Source: Flavobacterium pallidum
GTDB taxonomy: Bacteria; Bacteroidota; Bacteroidia; Flavobacteriales; Flavobacteriaceae
DNA length: 64,000 bases
Assembly: GCF_003097535.1 (NCBI RefSeq)
Contig: NZ_CP029187.1
Span: 3,472,001-3,536,000 of the forward strand
Direction of reading: 5' to 3'
Shown: piece by piece, positions 62,201 through 64,000 of the stretch
Layout: every line of letters starts with the position of its first letter
Position numbering within the stretch: position 1 is the first letter of the stretch
Translations under genes and position numbers: made by a program
Notes under the pieces: model-generated
Databases searched by the model: none
What the model was told of the DNA's origin: nothing
What the model saw: the letters and a program-made list of their open reading frames with translations, nothing else

Positions 62201-64000
62201 GTGTATTCTTACGGGAATTCCACCTTAACTATCAGTTCAACAGCAATCACTGCAGGCAGTGGTTTCACGATCACATCATTAAGTGGAAACGTAAGTTCCG
62301 GGTCGCCAACTTCATTTGTGGTAACTTTCACGCCGACTGCAGTGGGTTCATTCTCAGCAACGGTAACCGTAAACAGCAATGCCAACAGCCCATCAACCAA
62401 AGCAGCCTTTACTTTTGTAGTCACTGCGGTAGTACAGAATCTTGCCGCGCTGACCACTGCGCCTGGCGGGGTGACTTCGAATCTTGAATTCTGGCTGAAG
62501 GCCAACAGCGAAATCGGCGTGGTAAACGACAATGAGAATGTGAGCACCTGGAGTGAGCAGACTTTAGGAAGCACAAAAAACGCGATTGCCAAATTTTCCC
62601 GCGAGCCGAAATTTAAGAACAATGCTACAAGCAATGTCAATTTCAATCCTGTAATCACCTTTAACGGCGCCAGTACGCTGTATGGCAACCAGGGATTCAA
62701 CAACCAGGATATGTTCATTGTCCTGAAGCCTAAAAACAACATTACTTCAGCTACGAATGCACAGGACATTTATTGCGGCGATGACCTTGCCGTAAACAAG
62801 AACAGCCAGGATGTCACAGGATTTGAGATGGGCAACACCTCTACGCGTTACGGTACTTCAGCCGCCGACGTTGTCGCTTACAATCAGGGTGCCAATACCA
62901 GTTACGGAATTGCCGAGATAAATGCCTCAAAAATATACTCAGGCGTAAACATGTTCAACCCGAGGAGGAATACCGTATCGGGCAGGATGATGCTTTTATG
63001 CAATGGATCAACGCTTACTACAACAGAATCGCTTACAGCTTCTCCCGGTCCTTACCTGCCTTACAAAGACATTGTGAATTCAAGGTTTTGGTTGGGCCGA
63101 AGCGAATATTTCGATGCCAGTTATGAAGGCGACATCCTTGAAATCATCAATTACAGCAGCTTAAATTCGAATGCCAATAAAAGTAAAATTGAGTCTTACC
63201 TCGCTATAAAATACGGAATCACATTAGGCGTAAACGGGACCAGCGTGGATTATGTCGATTCTGACGGCACGACGATTTTCCCTTCAGCAAATGGTTTCAA
63301 CTACAATATTGCCGGAATCGGAAGGGATGATAAATCCCAATTGAACCAAAAGCAATCAAAGACAGAAAATACTGTAAACGATGTCACTATGGGCCTGACC
63401 ACCATCGAGGCGCGGAATTCAGACAACACCAGTACTTTCGATGGAGACAAGAATTTCCTTATCTGGGGAAGCAATAACGGTACATTGGGGGCACAGGCAC
63501 CGATTTTGGTAAACATGAGCTCCGGTATTGCAGGACTGACCACTCAGGTGGATTTCGTATCCATCGGAAGGACCTGGAAGGTTATCGAAAATGGTGGCGA
63601 CGTAAAAACTGTCACAGTATCGGTACCTTCTACCCTATTGACTTCAACGATCACGCCTCCGGGAGACTTCCTGATGTTTATTTCGAGCAGCCCGATTTTC
63701 AGCCCTACGGCAGAATACAGGATCATGCGTGCCAACGGCTCAAAACTGGAAACCACTTATGATTTTAACGGCACCACTTACATCACTTTTGGTTATGCAC
63801 CTGAAAGGACTTTTGTAAGGTCGATTTCTTTTGACGGTGTAGATGATTATATGGATGCCGGAAATGTATTAAACCTCAACAATACAAATTTCACAGTTTC
63901 GGCCTGGATTAAAAGAAATACTGCCAACAAGACTATATTATCAAAAAGAAACAGCGCATTCACTACCGGTTACGATTTATCGATCAACAGCGGCGGGTAT
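59267..64000 (+). CDS. giant secreted adhesin-like protein, 5' part
   Basis: The frame is open from the ATG at 59267 to the window's right edge, 1578 codons without a stop, so the C-terminus (probably a T9SS sorting domain) is missing. Order: signal peptide (to about 26, T-A-L-T-F-G-Q); glycine-rich domain (about 40-235, with G-G-G-G-A-G-G runs); three PKD-like modules (about 355-600, each with Y-S-V-T-N-V, N-W-T or T-W-T, P-S-G-W or P-T-G-W); choice-of-anchor-D modules (about 687-1040, P-E-I-A-V-S-G-N-G); a long region with N-L-E-F-W-L-K-A resembling the DUF8202 group; and a LamG-like start at about 1520 (S-I-S-F-D-G-V-D-D-Y-M-D-A-G). It is probably a cell-surface adhesin. Confidence 0.88.
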   Translation, partial: MKKTTLLMGRLTLLACLLFTALTFGQSQTFSSTGTFTVPAGVTSIRVEAWGGGGAGGGATGAPSAGGGGAGGAYVRNNAITVIPGTTYTVTVGNGGVGSTANGGAGGSSWFGTTGTILAVGGTGGNASATNNVTAAGATAPTTGNTGGTINFYGGNGGTGVTAGASGGGGGASAGTGSNGSAAVGVTGGLAVTGGTAGASGSATSADGASATGYGAGGAGARTATTTDRAGGSGSAGRVIITWVCPTYSLTSTVLPANSCQAGTATVTLNGSAASLPTGPYTVTYNLSGTNAATGNTASMTVSTAGTGTFTTSALANTGSTTVTITNLASGGTSPNNCSSAIGTNNTASVTVITVPAQPGTITGDAAPCVGSSQSYSVTNVAGLTYNWTFPTGWTQTAGGTTNSITVTVGSGTGNVQVTPSNLCGPGTARTLAVTPNTVPSQPSTITGSATPCSGGTSIAYSVTNVSGVTYNWTLPSGWSQTGGTNTNAITVTAGGASGNISVTATNVCGTSTSRTLAVTPTAGPAQPSTITGSTNVCQTSVQGYSVTNVPGVTYTWTFPSGWTQTAGGTSNSISVSAGSTSGNITVTPSIACGSGTPRTLAVTATAMPTILTTTPGSRTGAGAVNLGATASTGTISWFGAATGGVALGTGTTFTTPDIVTSTTFYIEVSNGSCTTSPRTGILATVNAPEIAVSGNGYNIADEDTTPETTDYTDFGTVNVMISSTKTYTIQNIGTLPLTIGTFTIGGANASEFVLLTSPATTLAAGATTTFSVKFTPTAAGVRNATLSFVTNDSDENPFNFYIRGTGGTGVTPEINIQGLGVTIIDGAARGLVADGTLFTTTTIGSSTTRTFTIQNVGTGPLTLSGGPNFAVVTGSGFFTVLTQPAGTIAAGSSTTFQVRFTPTSTGSAVAIVTINNSDDDEGIFDFVIEGTGVIAGRDIGIEGNEVAIADGATSSSVANQTDFGITDLTTPISIPFNVYSYGNSTLTISSTAITAGSGFTITSLSGNVSSGSPTSFVVTFTPTAVGSFSATVTVNSNANSPSTKAAFTFVVTAVVQNLAALTTAPGGVTSNLEFWLKANSEIGVVNDNENVSTWSEQTLGSTKNAIAKFSREPKFKNNATSNVNFNPVITFNGASTLYGNQGFNNQDMFIVLKPKNNITSATNAQDIYCGDDLAVNKNSQDVTGFEMGNTSTRYGTSAADVVAYNQGANTSYGIAEINASKIYSGVNMFNPRRNTVSGRMMLLCNGSTLTTTESLTASPGPYLPYKDIVNSRFWLGRSEYFDASYEGDILEIINYSSLNSNANKSKIESYLAIKYGITLGVNGTSVDYVDSDGTTIFPSANGFNYNIAGIGRDDKSQLNQKQSKTENTVNDVTMGLTTIEARNSDNTSTFDGDKNFLIWGSNNGTLGAQAPILVNMSSGIAGLTTQVDFVSIGRTWKVIENGGDVKTVTVSVPSTLLTSTITPPGDFLMFISSSPIFSPTAEYRIMRANGSKLETTYDFNGTTYITFGYAPERTFVRSISFDGVDDYMDAGNVLNLNNTNFTVSAWIKRNTANKTILSKRNSAFTTGYDLSINSGGY

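Overview
The window looks like a chromosomal segment of a Flavobacterium or a close relative (Bacteroidota, Flavobacteriaceae). The evidence is Bacteroidota-type promoters (TTG/TTTG, an 18-20 bp gap, then TAnnTTTG), a 6S RNA of the flavobacterial kind between zapA and rny, DUF4290 next to murA, DUF4199 next to a family 2 glycosyltransferase, and very large secreted proteins with SprB-type repeats and a type IX secretion (T9SS) C-terminal sorting domain. Most of the window is housekeeping DNA. The accessory-looking parts are the last 14 kb, a 21-bp repeat array near 26.1 kb, and several dispersed intergenic repeats.

Layout. 0-3.2 kb: the end of a GAF/PAS histidine kinase, a secreted alpha/beta hydrolase with no normal start codon, and two small unknown genes. 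3.2-6.4 kb (minus): carB without its allosteric domain, and rpmH. 6.5-15.6 kb: a TPR-like membrane protein, a thioredoxin-fold protein with one active-site cysteine, a half-size TauE permease with a lytic transglycosylase, an alpha/beta hydrolase, a GNAT-like protein, mtaB, a peptide-type solute-binding lipoprotein, a GlmU-like protein and rpmE2. 15.8-21.9 kb (plus): DUF4199, GT2, phosphoglucomutase, an MsbA-like ABC exporter, a small membrane protein and a DUF2971-like protein. 22.0-25.9 kb: porin, imelysin and di-haem oxidoreductase, probably a metal (iron) acquisition unit. 26-31.5 kb: the 21-bp array, then a minus-strand run of M23 peptidase, TonB-dependent receptor and EF-hand lipoprotein. 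31.7-34.1 kb: coiled-coil protein, zapA, 6S RNA, rny. 34.1-37.6 kb (minus): response regulator/PAS kinase pair, xerD and an outer membrane barrel protein. 37.8-41.4 kb (plus): a second barrel protein, aroQ and a DUF5686-like protein. 41.6-44.0 kb (minus): murA, DUF4290, DUF493. 44.1-50.1 kb: an ATPase, recQ, fmt, HU, YqgE, a PabC-like aminotransferase and a START-like protein. 50.2 kb: tRNA-Met.

The end of the window is dominated by two secreted giants. The first (50562-58889, 2775 aa) joins a reprolysin-like zinc protease, a P-domain, fifteen SprB-type repeats (thirteen nearly identical at DNA level) and a T9SS sorting domain. The second (59267 to the edge, at least 1578 aa) starts with a glycine-rich domain and continues through PKD-like, choice-of-anchor-D and LamG-like modules. 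They would be exported to the cell surface through T9SS, whose machinery is not in this window.

Most unusual signals: nine TTNCGTAA motifs at an exact 21-bp period (26071-26246); a dispersed hairpin element present twice with compensated stems (17314-17394 and 21865-21943); two palindromes 21 bp apart just upstream of the first giant gene's promoter; homogenised SprB repeats; a MurA with Asp in place of the fosfomycin-target Cys; an apparent ATC start; and a promoter nested in a terminator ahead of the PabC-like gene.
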